The notes under the pieces: generated by a model
What the model was told of the DNA's origin: nothing
The model's input: the letters and a program-made list of their open reading frames with translations, nothing else
Database searches by the model: none
Made by a program: the position numbers and the translations under genes
Shown here: positions 35,581 to 46,700 of the stretch, in pieces
Layout: each line of letters opens with the position of its first letter
Numbering within the stretch: the first letter of the stretch is position 1
Source of the DNA: Bacteroidota bacterium
GTDB taxonomy: Bacteria > Bacteroidota > Bacteroidia > Bacteroidales > NBLH01
Reading direction: 5' to 3'
Assembly (NCBI GenBank): GCA_025361565.1
Contig: JANYKN010000004.1
Coordinates: 66,012-130,011, forward strand
Length of the DNA stretch: 64,000 nt

Positions 35581-38500
35581 TTATTTTTTTTCTATATATT
35601 TTAAAACTTTTTGTTTCAATTCGTTTTCATCAATGGGTTTTATAATGTAGTCGTCAAATGCTTTTCCACTAAATTTTTCAATTTCATGTTCAAGCGCATA
35701 AGCCGATTGCGCAATAATTGGCATGTCGGGGCGAAGTTTTTTAATTATTAGAGCTGCTGTGTGACCATCCATTACAGGCATTTTAATGTCCATAAGAATT
35801 AAGTCAATATTTGGATTCGACTTGAATATTTCAACTGTTTCTTTGCCTTCTTTGGCATGGATTAACTTAAAATTCAGATTAATAAGCAGTTCTTCAATCA
35901 ATAGAAAATTAAATTCTTCATCTTCGGCAACTAATATTGTTTTTTTGTTTTGATTCGCCTGAGTTATTGAAATTTCACTGTTTTGAACAGGATTGTATGG
36001 AATTGAAAAATAAAATGTTGAACCTTTTCCTGGTTCAGATTCTACCCATATTTTACCGCCTAATAATTCTGCAAAACCTTTTGAAATCGATAATCCTAAA
36101 CCAGTTCCTCCATATTTTTTTGTAATTGATAAATCAGCCTGTCGAAAACGTTCAAATATTTTTTCTTGTTGGTCTATTGAAATACCTATTCCAGTGTCTT
36201 TTACGTAGAATTGCATTTGTTGTAGAGACGCAAAATTTTGTGTCTTTGCTACAACAGACTCAGAATTTTGCCTCTCTGTTACAACAGATGCAAAATTTTG
36301 CCTCTCTGTTACAACAGACGTAAAATTTTGCGTCTCTACCAACGTGTAACCAAATTCAACATAACCTTCATGCGTAAATTTTAATGCATTGGTTAATAAA
36401 TTGGTCAAAATTTGAATCACTTTTGTATTATCAGTATAAATTTCAGATTCAACATCAGGCAATTGCTGTTTTGCATAAAGAGAAATGTTTTGGTTGAGTG
36501 CTTGTGTTTTAAAAATCGCTAGCAAATCTACAATGATATCGTTTACAAAAACCGGTTGAATTTTTATTTTTTCCTGCTTGGTTTCTACTGCTGAAATAGT
36601 AAGAATATCATTGACAATAGAAAGTAGTTGATTTGTGCTATTTATTATAATTGAAATAAAGCTTTTCCGTTTTTCTTCCGATAAATCGGATTTGTTCAAA
36701 AAGCCTGAAAAACCAATAATTGCATTCATTGGAGTTCTTATCTCATGCGACATATTTTGCAAAAATGCAGTTTTTAAATGGTCGCTTTCTTCGGCTTTTC
36801 GTTTGGCATTTTGAAGTTCATCATTAGATTGTTGCAATTCTTCATTTAGTGCTTCGTACTCTTTGTTCCTTAGCAATAAATCAATTTCTCTTTCTTTAAG
36901 TTTATTCTCAGCCAGTTTGCGATCTGTAATGTCTATCATTATATGGTATCCAGCAATAATTTGACCGGCTTCATTTAAGATAGGAAAACCATATACCAGC
37001 TCATATCTTATGCTTCCATCTTTGCGGATAATGTATCTTTCTTCTGCTTCAGTCTTAATACCCATCAGGCTACGTACCAGGGGTAATTCTTCAAGTTTTC
37101 CAGGATTACCTTCCATGTTAAAATCCTGCCACGAAGCTTTAAGTTCCACTAGATTGGAATTTACGATAGTTGGTTCATCTTCTATGCCTAAAAAGCGTTG
37201 ACAAGCAGGATTTGCAATACGGATAATTGTATCGGGCATGCTTACAAGTACCAGTGGAACCGGCGATTGTTCAAATGATTGTTCAAGTAAAATTTTTGTT
37301 TTAATTAGATCTTCTTCAATGCGTTTACGTTCAGTAATGTCTACATGGGTACCAATTAATCGCAATGCTTTTCCACTGGAATCGCGTTCGAAAGCTTTAC
37401 CACGGCTCAAAATCCATCGCCAGCTACCATCTTTTGCTTTCATTCTGAATTCAACACTAAAACTTTGGGTATTATTATTTATGCATGCTTCATTTGTTGA
37501 AACAGCATTTTCCATATCATCGGGATGTATCAGCTGTTGCCAAGTGTTTATGAGTTGTGCAAGTTCATTTGGTTCAAAACCTAAAATCCTAAAATAACCG
37601 GGACTATAATAAACTTTTCCGGTTGGAATATCCCAATCCCACAAACCATCACTTGTGGCTTCCATGGCAAGTCTAAACCTTTCTTCACTTTTTTCGGCTC
37701 TTTCTTTTGCTTTATGCAATTCATCATTGGTTTGCTTTAATTCTTCGTTAAGTGATTCGTATTCCTGATTTTTATTAATAAGTTGCATTTCTGCACGTTT
37801 TCTGTCGGTAATATCTATTACTCCGGCAATTGCACCAATATATTCACCCTTATCGTCTATTAATGGGGCTGCTTCGATTGTTGTGGATATCAATTCCCCA
37901 TCTTTTCTAAAAAGTTCAAAATCATGCTGTTCAATAACACCTTGATTCTTTTTACCAATGTTTTGGTTTGCTATTCTTTTTCCATTTTCATCCATAAAGT
38001 CGAAAAGCTGTTTGCCAATCATTTCTTCTTGAGTATAGCCAAGTATTTTTCCCATGGCTGGATTTACAATGGTTGTGATGTTGTTTTTATCAATTACCCA
38101 AATTCCTTCCTGCGAATTTTCAAATAAGCTACGGTATTTGGCTTCGCTGGCTTGCAACTCGCTTGTTCTTTGCTGAACTTTTTCTTCAAGTAGACTGTTA
38201 GCCTCGCGAAGCTTTTTTTGCAATTGGCTGATGGAAATATGTGTTTTAATCCTTACAAGCAGTTCTTCTGTATTCAGTGGCTTTGTTATATAATCAACTG
38301 CTCCGGTTCCAAAAGCTTTCACTTTATCGAAAGCTTCGAGCAATGCTGACATAAAAACGATTGGAATATGACAAATTCTTGGATCCGATTTTATTCTGCG
38401 ACAGGTTTCGTAACCATCAATTCCGGGCATGATGATATCCAACAAAATTAAATCAGGATTATTAAGTTCTAATCTTTGTAATGCCTTTTCACCACTGTTA

Positions 38501-38607
38501 GCAACAAACGCATCGTATCCTTCCGAAATCAAAATTTGCTGTAGTTGGGTAATAATATCTGGAGTATCGTCAACTATTAGTATTTTGATTCTTTCTTCTT
38601 TTTTCAT
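35581..38607 (-). CDS. REC-PAS-PAS-PAS hybrid histidine kinase
   Basis: A 1008-residue soluble kinase. An N-terminal receiver (5-125, Asp57) is followed by three PAS domains (150-270, 303-428, 432-565) joined by coiled-coil linkers. Then come HisKA ([12 protein letters not shown], His621), HATPase (720-870, [14 protein letters not shown]) and a second receiver (888-1005, Asp940). Residues 757-797 are a four-unit in-frame repeat in the HATPase domain. The ATG overlaps the stop of the YfiR-type kinase gene by 4 nt, so the two are translationally coupled. The N-terminal receiver suggests that it takes phosphate from another kinase, very likely that neighbour. The HATPase-REC part is nearly the same as in the kinase at 30910-33174. 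Confidence 0.92.
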   Translation of the reverse strand: MKKEERIKILIVDDTPDIITQLQQILISEGYDAFVANSGEKALQRLELNNPDLILLDIIMPGIDGYETCRRIKSDPRICHIPIVFMSALLEAFDKVKAFGTGAVDYITKPLNTEELLVRIKTHISISQLQKKLREANSLLEEKVQQRTSELQASEAKYRSLFENSQEGIWVIDKNNITTIVNPAMGKILGYTQEEMIGKQLFDFMDENGKRIANQNIGKKNQGVIEQHDFELFRKDGELISTTIEAAPLIDDKGEYIGAIAGVIDITDRKRAEMQLINKNQEYESLNEELKQTNDELHKAKERAEKSEERFRLAMEATSDGLWDWDIPTGKVYYSPGYFRILGFEPNELAQLINTWQQLIHPDDMENAVSTNEACINNNTQSFSVEFRMKAKDGSWRWILSRGKAFERDSSGKALRLIGTHVDITERKRIEEDLIKTKILLEQSFEQSPVPLVLVSMPDTIIRIANPACQRFLGIEDEPTIVNSNLVELKASWQDFNMEGNPGKLEELPLVRSLMGIKTEAEERYIIRKDGSIRYELVYGFPILNEAGQIIAGYHIMIDITDRKLAENKLKEREIDLLLRNKEYEALNEELQQSNDELQNAKRKAEESDHLKTAFLQNMSHEIRTPMNAIIGFSGFLNKSDLSEEKRKSFISIIINSTNQLLSIVNDILTISAVETKQEKIKIQPVFVNDIIVDLLAIFKTQALNQNISLYAKQQLPDVESEIYTDNTKVIQILTNLLTNALKFTHEGYVEFGYTLVETQNFTSVVTERQNFASVVTERQNSESVVAKTQNFASLQQMQFYVKDTGIGISIDQQEKIFERFRQADLSITKKYGGTGLGLSISKGFAELLGGKIWVESEPGKGSTFYFSIPYNPVQNSEISITQANQNKKTILVAEDEEFNFLLIEELLINLNFKLIHAKEGKETVEIFKSNPNIDLILMDIKMPVMDGHTAALIIKKLRPDMPIIAQSAYALEHEIEKFSGKAFDDYIIKPIDENELKQKVLKYIEKK
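36217..36339 (-). repeat. In-frame 30-bp tandem repeat, four units, in kinase HATPase domain
   Basis: Units encode [30 protein letters not shown] and [10 protein letters not shown]. Copies are more diverged than in the other kinases, yet the period stays 30 bp and no stop codon has arisen. Confidence 0.93.
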
Positions 38608-41195
38608 GAATGTTGTTCTTTTTGATTTATTAGTGATATTATTCTGTCGTCATCAAAATTTTCTGTGAAATAGCTTATTTTTTTGCAAAATACAAGATAA
38701 TTACCAGATTCTTCTAATTGTTTAATAATCTTTTCAATTTTTGAAAATGCGCCCATTTTTGCATATTCTGTAATTTCTATTATAATGTTCTCCGGCGGAA
38801 ATTGAATTTCTTGCAAAGTATCATTGTCAATTTCTTTTCTACTTTTAGTTTTTGTGTTCTCAACCTTCCATTCTATATCAATCTGATTTTTGATACATTC
38901 AAATAGTAGGTTCACATCAATTGGCTTTTGAATAAAACCGTTGCACATAGCCAAAAATTCTTTTTGTTTTTCATGTTCCGATACAGTTGCAGAAATACCA
39001 ATTATTTTCAAATGTTGCAATGATTTTGTTTCTCTAATTATTTTAATGGTTTCTAAACCATCCAATTCGGGCATAAAATAATCGAGTAAAATTAAATCAG
39101 GCTTTTTCATTCCGAGCATTTGAATAGCATCCGTACCACTTTGAGCCGTTTGAATTTCAAAACCAATTGATTCAAAAAGATCTGCTAGCATGGATAAATT
39201 TGCAGGATTATCATCAATTATTAGTATGGATTTTGTTAAACCTTTATATCCAGTTACTTGTAAATTAATTGTAGCTGTATCGATTATTTTTTCCGAAATG
39301 ATTTGTAATGGAATTTCTATTGTAAAAATGCTTCCTTTGCCTGGTTCGCTCTTTATGTTTATATGTCCATCCATTAAATCTATCAGTTGCTTTGTAATCG
39401 GCAAACCCAAACCAGTGCCTTCGATATAATTTTTTCTTGCACTAACCTGAGTAAACGCTTCGAAAATTTCCTGCTGTTTGTTTAATTCTATTCCTTCACC
39501 TGTATCCTCAATTTCTACCTTAAGTATTTTTGCTTCGTTGTTTGATAATCCCGCTTTGAAGATTATTCCTCCATGATGAGTATATTTTACCGCATTGCTC
39601 AAAATATTGATTAGAATTTGCCTGATTCTTTTTTCATCGCCATTTGCGTATTCAGGAATTTCACTAAAAGGTTCAAACCTTAGATAAAGTTCTTTTTCGA
39701 TTGCTTTGACTAAAGAAATATTGTAAACCGTATTGAGTAAGTTGTTCAGGTTAAAATCTTTTTTATTAATCTCTAATTTTCCGGCTTCTATCTTTCCAAA
39801 ATCAAGAATATCGTTAATCAACGAAAGAAGGTGGCTTCCGCTTGAATTTACGGTAATAAGGTTTTTTATCTGTTTATCTGTTAGGTTTTTGTCTTTTTGT
39901 AGCATTTGAGAATAGCCAAGAATGGCATTAAGCGGAGTTCGCAACTCATGACTCATGTTTGAAAGGAAATCTGTTTTTGCACGATTTGCAGTTTCAGCTA
40001 TTTCTTTGGCTTTTTTTAATTCTCCTGATGTAATTACCAGTTTGTCATTTTGTACCGAAATTAACTTGTTGGTTTTCTTTTGCTTATTTAATGTTCTTAA
40101 ATATTGGATTAAAATAATAATTACGAAAAGTAAAATTATGGCAATAATGATATTAATATATTGCTGCTTCTGAATGGTTACGCCTTGTTGCTTTAATTTG
40201 TTTTTATGAAGCTCAATTTGTTTTTTTTGGTTTTCCAATAGTAGGTTCCGATATTGGATTTCTTTTTCCTTTATATTTATTTCAAGATTTCCTTCACTGA
40301 TTTCTTCCTTTTGTTCTTTTAAGTGCTTATTATATTGCGAAATGTTTTTGTTTAATTTTTCAAGTTCATATTCCTTGCTGTAAAGCATCAGTTTTTTTAA
40401 GTCAAATTCTTGCGAAAGCCATAATAATGAATCGGATACAGTATAAAAATTATGTTGGATGTTTGATAATTGTTGTTCCTTTTCAGTAATGAGCCCGTTT
40501 TGCATTTCAATTTTTTCATTCAGTTCATTCAAATAAATGCTCTGTTCCTTAGAATTTTCTTTTAGTTTTTGAATTTCAGATTCCATTTGATGATATAGCT
40601 CTGCTACATCCAATTCAGTTCCACCTTTAAACAAAATATTTGGTGATAATTTTAAATTGGCATATACTATATTGGGCTTGTTTATTTCAAAATGGACCTT
40701 TTCATCTTCCTTCATTACAAAATTTATCATTATCCATGTCCTGTCCTGGCATTCGTTTGTAATGATTAATGTATTTTCATTATTGTAGATAAGGCCAATA
40801 TTTCTTATGTTTTGATTTTCAGATTCTGCAATATATAGTATATGTATTTTTTGTTTATTTTCCAAAAGTGATATTCTGATTATTTTTATTGGAATTCCTT
40901 TTACTTTCTTGGTCTTTGCCAAATAATTCAATTCATCTAACATCTCAGGCTCATCACCATAAAAACCAATAACATATTCTTTTAAATCAGGTTCTTTTTG
41001 CCATTCAATAGATGAGAAAAAGTTATATATATATGCGCTTTTGACTTGTACTTCGGTGAGTTGCTGACACAATATAACATACGTATCCAGTAAAAATAGA
41101 GCTAAAAGCAAAATCATTTTCGCACAAAAAAGATGTCTAAAATTTTTCAGCATTGTCAATTTGTTCGGAAAGTATTTTATTTTGCTTTTAATCAT
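38604..41195 (-). CDS. YfiR-domain hybrid histidine kinase
   Basis: An 863-residue membrane protein. A hydrophobic N-terminal stretch (about 25-44; translation may start at Met15 or Met27) leads to a periplasmic YfiR/DUF4154-like domain (45-190; [21 protein letters not shown]). A long coiled coil (200-345), a membrane helix (346-366), HisKA ([12 protein letters not shown], His416), HATPase (515-630, DTGEGI) and a receiver (655-775, Asp705) follow. The last 80 residues are helical and unassigned, perhaps a degenerate phosphotransfer region, though no clear His motif is seen. In other bacteria YfiR is a periplasmic regulator of c-di-GMP enzymes; here the domain is fused to a kinase. It follows a TonB-dependent receptor gene and overlaps the next kinase gene by 4 nt. 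Confidence 0.88.
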   Translation of the reverse strand: MIKSKIKYFPNKLTMLKNFRHLFCAKMILLLALFLLDTYVILCQQLTEVQVKSAYIYNFFSSIEWQKEPDLKEYVIGFYGDEPEMLDELNYLAKTKKVKGIPIKIIRISLLENKQKIHILYIAESENQNIRNIGLIYNNENTLIITNECQDRTWIMINFVMKEDEKVHFEINKPNIVYANLKLSPNILFKGGTELDVAELYHQMESEIQKLKENSKEQSIYLNELNEKIEMQNGLITEKEQQLSNIQHNFYTVSDSLLWLSQEFDLKKLMLYSKEYELEKLNKNISQYNKHLKEQKEEISEGNLEINIKEKEIQYRNLLLENQKKQIELHKNKLKQQGVTIQKQQYINIIIAIILLFVIIILIQYLRTLNKQKKTNKLISVQNDKLVITSGELKKAKEIAETANRAKTDFLSNMSHELRTPLNAILGYSQMLQKDKNLTDKQIKNLITVNSSGSHLLSLINDILDFGKIEAGKLEINKKDFNLNNLLNTVYNISLVKAIEKELYLRFEPFSEIPEYANGDEKRIRQILINILSNAVKYTHHGGIIFKAGLSNNEAKILKVEIEDTGEGIELNKQQEIFEAFTQVSARKNYIEGTGLGLPITKQLIDLMDGHINIKSEPGKGSIFTIEIPLQIISEKIIDTATINLQVTGYKGLTKSILIIDDNPANLSMLADLFESIGFEIQTAQSGTDAIQMLGMKKPDLILLDYFMPELDGLETIKIIRETKSLQHLKIIGISATVSEHEKQKEFLAMCNGFIQKPIDVNLLFECIKNQIDIEWKVENTKTKSRKEIDNDTLQEIQFPPENIIIEITEYAKMGAFSKIEKIIKQLEESGNYLVFCKKISYFTENFDDDRIISLINQKEQHS

Positions 41196-41394
41196 ATTGT
41201 TGGCACTGATAAAACTTTAAATTATTAATTCGTATTGAAATACCGTCTTTTAAGCAAAATTTTGATGTTTTATGTGTACTTTCCATTGTTAGAGATTATT
41301 GAAGCGGTTTTGGCGATCAACTTAGTCATGTGTTTTCAACAGTTTCACAGGTTTCGTATCTGAACTTATTAAAATTGAATTGGTTCATATTTTT

Positions 41395-43545
41395 TTATTT
41401 AATAAAATTTATTTCTAAACCAAACTTAATCCGGATTTTTTCCTGGGTTATAGTTGGTAAATATCCTCCTGTTTGCTGATACAAACCTGCATTTTCAATT
41501 TTTTGGTTCATTAAATTATTGAATTGCATATAGAATTTTAAAAATCCAAAAATCCGGTTTACCGATAATGAAAGATCTATTGTTGTGTAGCCTTTTTGCT
41601 TGCCATCAGGAAACATTGCCTTATTTGAATTGTTAATGCCGCCAATCCATCTTAATCGTGGCGAAATATTTATTTTTTCAAATAAATTGTAATAGGTGAC
41701 ACCAAGCCAGATTTTATTTTCTGAAATCCTTGGTATATCAACATCGCCAGATGTTTCTTCAGATATTCCTTTTGTATAACAATAATAGGCATAAGTTTCC
41801 AATTTATCGGTGATGCCATAATTTAATTCTGTATTGAAGCCTTTTATGGTTTGAATGCCAATATTTTCGTTACGCACTCCATTTGTAAGTTTGTCGTAAT
41901 ATTTGTTGTAAGTGCTATTGCTGTTGTCGAAAGTGATGTGCTGAATAATATCAGTGAGTTTATTATAATATACTGATGCTTTAAATTGAAATGCGCTGCC
42001 CATAAGTTGGGCGATACTTAATTCATAGGTTGAAACCAATTGGTTTTTGAGTTTCCAATTTGGATCAACCAGCTTTTGTACTTCCGAAGTTGAAAGCATA
42101 ACAGTTGTGGAACTGCCCCATTGTTCATATTGAAAAAACAGTGAAGGTGCCTGAAATGCTGTTCCATAATTAAATTTAATCAATGTTTTTTCAAAAGGTT
42201 TATAGGTCAAGCCTAACCTTGGATTAAAGGTTTGGTGATAGTAGTTGGAATAGTCAAATCTTCCACCAATTATAACATTCAGCGATTTAAGGGGTGTCCA
42301 GATTATTTGTCCAAAACCTGAAATACGATTTTCTTTCAAAGTCAGAAATTTATCAATGCTATCAGCAACAGTACCTTCGTATTTATATGATTTTCCGAAT
42401 AGCTCGTCGTTGGCATAAGGCGGAATACTAACAATATATTCATAATCGATACCTGCAATGAACTGTATTTTTTTCGATAAAACTTTTTGTAGGTTAATTG
42501 TTCCTTTATAGGCCATATCAGATCCAGTCATGTATTGGCTAAATGCCTGGCTGGGTTGGTTTGCGTTTACCCATTTTGTAAACTGTGTATTATTGTCGAG
42601 TTTGAATGAAACGATATTAAAATCAGCACTTAAAATGCCCAATTTACCTATTTGTTTTTTATAAGTTGCCCAAATATTATCTGAATTAAGTTTCCATTTA
42701 TTTTCTTTGCTATATATATTTTTATCCGGATTTTGAGTATAAGCATTTCCTTCATCAAACATTTGGCGGAAATAGCTTAAGGTAAAATTTTTATAATCTG
42801 CACGGAAAAAAAAAGTATAATCATTAATGGGTTGCTCACATTCAGGTTTAAAAGGAGGCTGATATCGCTTTATTATATCGTAAATGGTATCGGTGCCAAC
42901 AACATCAAAACCATCGGAGCGAAACATTCTTCCAAAAAGCGTAAACGATAAATGATCATTCACTTTTATGCGACTTTCGACCATGGCATCAATTGAAGAA
43001 AGCGAAGCATATGATCCTGAAAGAACGCTGTTAAGTTTGTTTTTATAACTATCTTTTGATATGATATTGATAACTCCAGAGTAAGCATCAGCACCATACA
43101 TGGCTGATGCAGGACCATAAATAAATTCGATTTGTTTGGCAAACCTCACAGAAATCGAATTTCCTATTGAAAGTAAAGTGCCGGTTGGAGGGTTGATTTT
43201 ATGGCCATCAATCAATACCAAAATACGTTCATTCCCTTGTATTCCTCTTAAAGTAAGATATTCGCCAAACCGTGATGCATTATCGGATATGTCAAATCCG
43301 GGAATATCTTTTAAAACATCTGACAAGTCCTGATATCCTCGCAGCTCTATTTGTTGCTCGGTTATTACAATTACACTATTGGGTGTTTTATCTGTTGACT
43401 GCTTATAACGACTAACTCCACTAATCTGAATGTTCCATAGAGAATCCAACGGTATGGAATATATATCATTACCTTTCTGTGCCTGAATGTTTTGAAAGGA
43501 TAGAAGATAAATAAATAAGAAAAAAACAATATATTTCTGTTTCAT
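41395..43545 (-). CDS. TonB-dependent outer membrane receptor
   Basis: A 716-residue protein. The start at 43545 (MKQKYIVFFLF) gives a clean signal peptide ending IQAQ; an ATG 14 codons upstream would place charged residues before it. The plug domain covers about residues 45-160: a TonB-box-like part, SVIVITEQQIELRGYQDLSDVL, LTLRGIQGNERILVLIDG, and GPASAMYGADAYSGVINII. A 22-strand-type barrel follows to the C-terminal strand IRIKFGLEINFIK. It lacks the N-terminal CarboxypepD_reg domain and SusD partner of glycan receptors, so it is closer to the siderophore/cobalamin class. It lies 199 bp upstream of the YfiR-type kinase gene, in line with the corrinoid genes; uptake of a corrinoid or a signal ligand is an inference. 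Confidence 0.88.
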   Translation of the reverse strand: MKQKYIVFFLFIYLLSFQNIQAQKGNDIYSIPLDSLWNIQISGVSRYKQSTDKTPNSVIVITEQQIELRGYQDLSDVLKDIPGFDISDNASRFGEYLTLRGIQGNERILVLIDGHKINPPTGTLLSIGNSISVRFAKQIEFIYGPASAMYGADAYSGVINIISKDSYKNKLNSVLSGSYASLSSIDAMVESRIKVNDHLSFTLFGRMFRSDGFDVVGTDTIYDIIKRYQPPFKPECEQPINDYTFFFRADYKNFTLSYFRQMFDEGNAYTQNPDKNIYSKENKWKLNSDNIWATYKKQIGKLGILSADFNIVSFKLDNNTQFTKWVNANQPSQAFSQYMTGSDMAYKGTINLQKVLSKKIQFIAGIDYEYIVSIPPYANDELFGKSYKYEGTVADSIDKFLTLKENRISGFGQIIWTPLKSLNVIIGGRFDYSNYYHQTFNPRLGLTYKPFEKTLIKFNYGTAFQAPSLFFQYEQWGSSTTVMLSTSEVQKLVDPNWKLKNQLVSTYELSIAQLMGSAFQFKASVYYNKLTDIIQHITFDNSNSTYNKYYDKLTNGVRNENIGIQTIKGFNTELNYGITDKLETYAYYCYTKGISEETSGDVDIPRISENKIWLGVTYYNLFEKINISPRLRWIGGINNSNKAMFPDGKQKGYTTIDLSLSVNRIFGFLKFYMQFNNLMNQKIENAGLYQQTGGYLPTITQEKIRIKFGLEINFIK

Positions 43546-43729
43546 TGTTCTGCTTGCTATTTTAATGATTATCAGTTCAGTTAGCATTGTTTTTCAATTG
43601 CGTAATTTGGAAAATTTATCTAATTCAACTTTGACAGATTAAAAATTATTTTGATTTTGAAATTTTTCATCATTTAGGAATGTAGAAAAAAAGCTAAAAA
43701 ATCAATTGCATTCTATTCCAGAAGTAGAA

Positions 43730-46700
43730 CTAAAATTTGATATCAATGTATTTCATTACTTTTTGTTTCAGAACCTCTTCATCAATTGGTTTTGTAATGT
43801 AATCATCAAATGCATTTTCTGTATATTTTTTAATTTCATGTTCCAATGCATATGCCGATTGTGCAATAATAGGCACATTAGGAAGGAACTTCTTTATTAT
43901 TTTTGCTGCTTCATGTCCATCCATGTTTGGCATTTTAATGTCCATCAGTATCAATCCAATATCGGGGTTTGACCTGCAAATTTCTACAACTTCACTGCCA
44001 TCTTTAGCGTGGATGAGTTTAAGATCCAAATCAATTAGAAGCTCTTCAATATAAAGATAATTATATTCTTCGTCTTCTGCAATTAGAATTGTGGTTTTGG
44101 TTTTCGATTGTTCACCCGATAAATTTATATCAATATGTTCATGAACAGGATTATATGGAATTGAAAAATAAAAGGTGGAACCTTTATCAAGTTCAGACTC
44201 AACCCAAATTTTACCACCTAATAGTTCAACGAATCCTTTTGAAATTGACAGCCCCAGACCTGTTCCTCCGTATTTTTTATTAATTGAGATATCCGCCTGA
44301 CGGAAACGTTCAAATATTTTTTCCAAAAGATCTGGTTTTATTCCAATTCCAGTGTCTTTAACATAAAATTGAATTTGTTGTAGAGACGCAATATTTTGCG
44401 TCTGTTGAAGCAGAGACGCAATATTTTGCGTCTGTTGAAGCAGAGACGCAATATTTTGCGTTTCAACGAGCGTATAACCAAATTCAACAAATCCATTGTG
44501 GGTAAATTTTAAAGCATTTGTAATCAAATTGGTTAATATCTGTGTTATCTTTGTTTTATCGGTATAAATTTCTGATTGATTGTCGTTTAATTCCTGTTTT
44601 GCAAATAATGAAATATTTTGATTATGTGCCTGCGGTTTAAAAATTGCAAGGAGATCAATAATGATATTATTAATACAAATTTTTTGAATATTTATTTTTT
44701 CCTGTTTTGTTTCGACTGATGAAATGATGAGGATATCGTTTACAATTGACAACAATTGATTGGAATTATTTATGATAATAGAAGTAAAACTTTTTCGTTT
44801 ATCTTCCGATAAATTTGGCCTATCCAACATACTTGAAAAACCACAAATTGCATTCATTGGTGTTCTTATTTCATGCGACATATTATGCAAAAATGCTGTT
44901 TTTAGCTGCTCGCTTTCTTCAGCTCTTTTTTTAGCGATCAAAAGTGCATCTTCCGCTTTTTTTCTGTCGGTAATATCTTGATAAATGATTTGAAAATGCA
45001 TGGTTTTATCCCAAATAATTTCTTTTCGGATAACCTGAACATTTCTAATTTCTCTATTTTTGCTAATAATGTTGATTTCATATTCTGAAGTTAAATCCTT
45101 GCCCAATTTCCGGTTTTCTTTTCTTTCTTTATGGCGTTTTTGTTCTTCAGTGGTGTAGCGCAGCGATATAGGGGTTTCCTGAAACTCCTTCAGACTTTCA
45201 AAACCATACATATGAAGCAGTGATTTATTGATGTAGATCGTAGCTCCTTGTTTGGTAATAATCCTGATTCCTAGAGTGGATTCGTCCATGAACCGCCTGT
45301 AATTGTCTTCCGATTGGCGAAGTGCTTCTTCTGCCTGCATACTCTCGGTAATATTATCAAATGCAACACCAACATGATTACCGGGCAAAGGAAACGCTTT
45401 TACAATAAAATAAGCGTCATTTACTCTTTCATCTCCATACAGTATATCTTTAATATCAAGCAGATTCCCAGTTCGTACTACTTCGGCAAATTGCTGTGGG
45501 ATTCCTTTTGAACGCAGTCCCGGGAAATTTTCGTCCAATGTTTTTCCTAACAAATTTTCAGCAGGAACACCTGTGCTATGAGCAGATGCAGGATTGGCAT
45601 ATACCATTCTTAGCGTTCTGTCATCATCAACGTTTTCTAAATGGTAAATGTATAAACCTGTTTGTATATTTTGGACAATATCAAAGGCCCGCTTTGTCTC
45701 TTGTTCTGCTTTTTTTATTTCTGTAATGTTTTGCGAAATTATCTGAACAGAAATAACTTTTTTATTTTCGTCAAAAACAGGCTGATAAGTTGATTTGAAC
45801 CAATTTTTGCCTGTAGGTAAATCAAACTCAGTTTCGAAAACTTCTGAAATTCCTGTTTGTATCACCCTTTTCATTCTTTCAAATACTGCTTTTCCTGCCT
45901 TTTCGCCAAAGACTTCAAATACTGTAAGCCCAATTCCTCCCTTTTCTCCCAGGCCAAGAAATTCTTTAGACAATTGATTTTGAAGGATTAAAATGCATTT
46001 GGTATCAAAAATTGCATTTGCAGTTCCTGCCGATTCAAAAATTAGTTTGTACCTTCTTTCATTTTCTTCGGCATATTCCTTGGCTTTGATTAATTCTTGC
46101 TGTACTATTTTGAGCTCCGTTATGTCTTGCGCTGTTCCAAAACTCTTTAAGGGCTTTCCGTTCTCACCAAATTGAGTGCTTCCTTGAGCAAAGATTATGT
46201 GTACTGAACCATCTTTGTGTATAACCCTATATTCTAATACAGGTGAATTTCCTTTTATCAGATTGTTGTTCATACTGTTGGTGAACAATCCAATATCATC
46301 CGGATGGATAACTTTTAAAAGTGTTTCCGGTTTAAAATCGTAATTAGTGGGATCTAAATCATAAACCTGGTACATTTCCTTTGACCAGTATACTGTATTT
46401 GAAACCATATCCCATTCCCAACTGCCAATTTTTGCAATTCGTTGGGCCTCTTCCAGATTTGATTCACTTTTTTGCAATGCCACTTCCGAATTTTTTCGTG
46501 TAGTGATATCTTTTATAATATGTGTAAATGCTGTAAGATTATCATTTTCATCGAGAACTGGCCATGCTGTTAGTTCAAAAGTTCTATTGCCATGCAAATA
46601 TTCATTTACAACAACTCTTTTATCTTGCAGCGAAATATCGCAAGGACAATTTTGAATAGGGCAATTGGAATTATGCATTATATGGTAACATTTTTGACCT

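Noticed and set aside
36126-36323. Plus-strand open frame encoding repeated [10 protein letters not shown]
   Set aside because: It is the mirror reading of the palindromic repeat inside a kinase gene on the other strand; there is no independent gene evidence.
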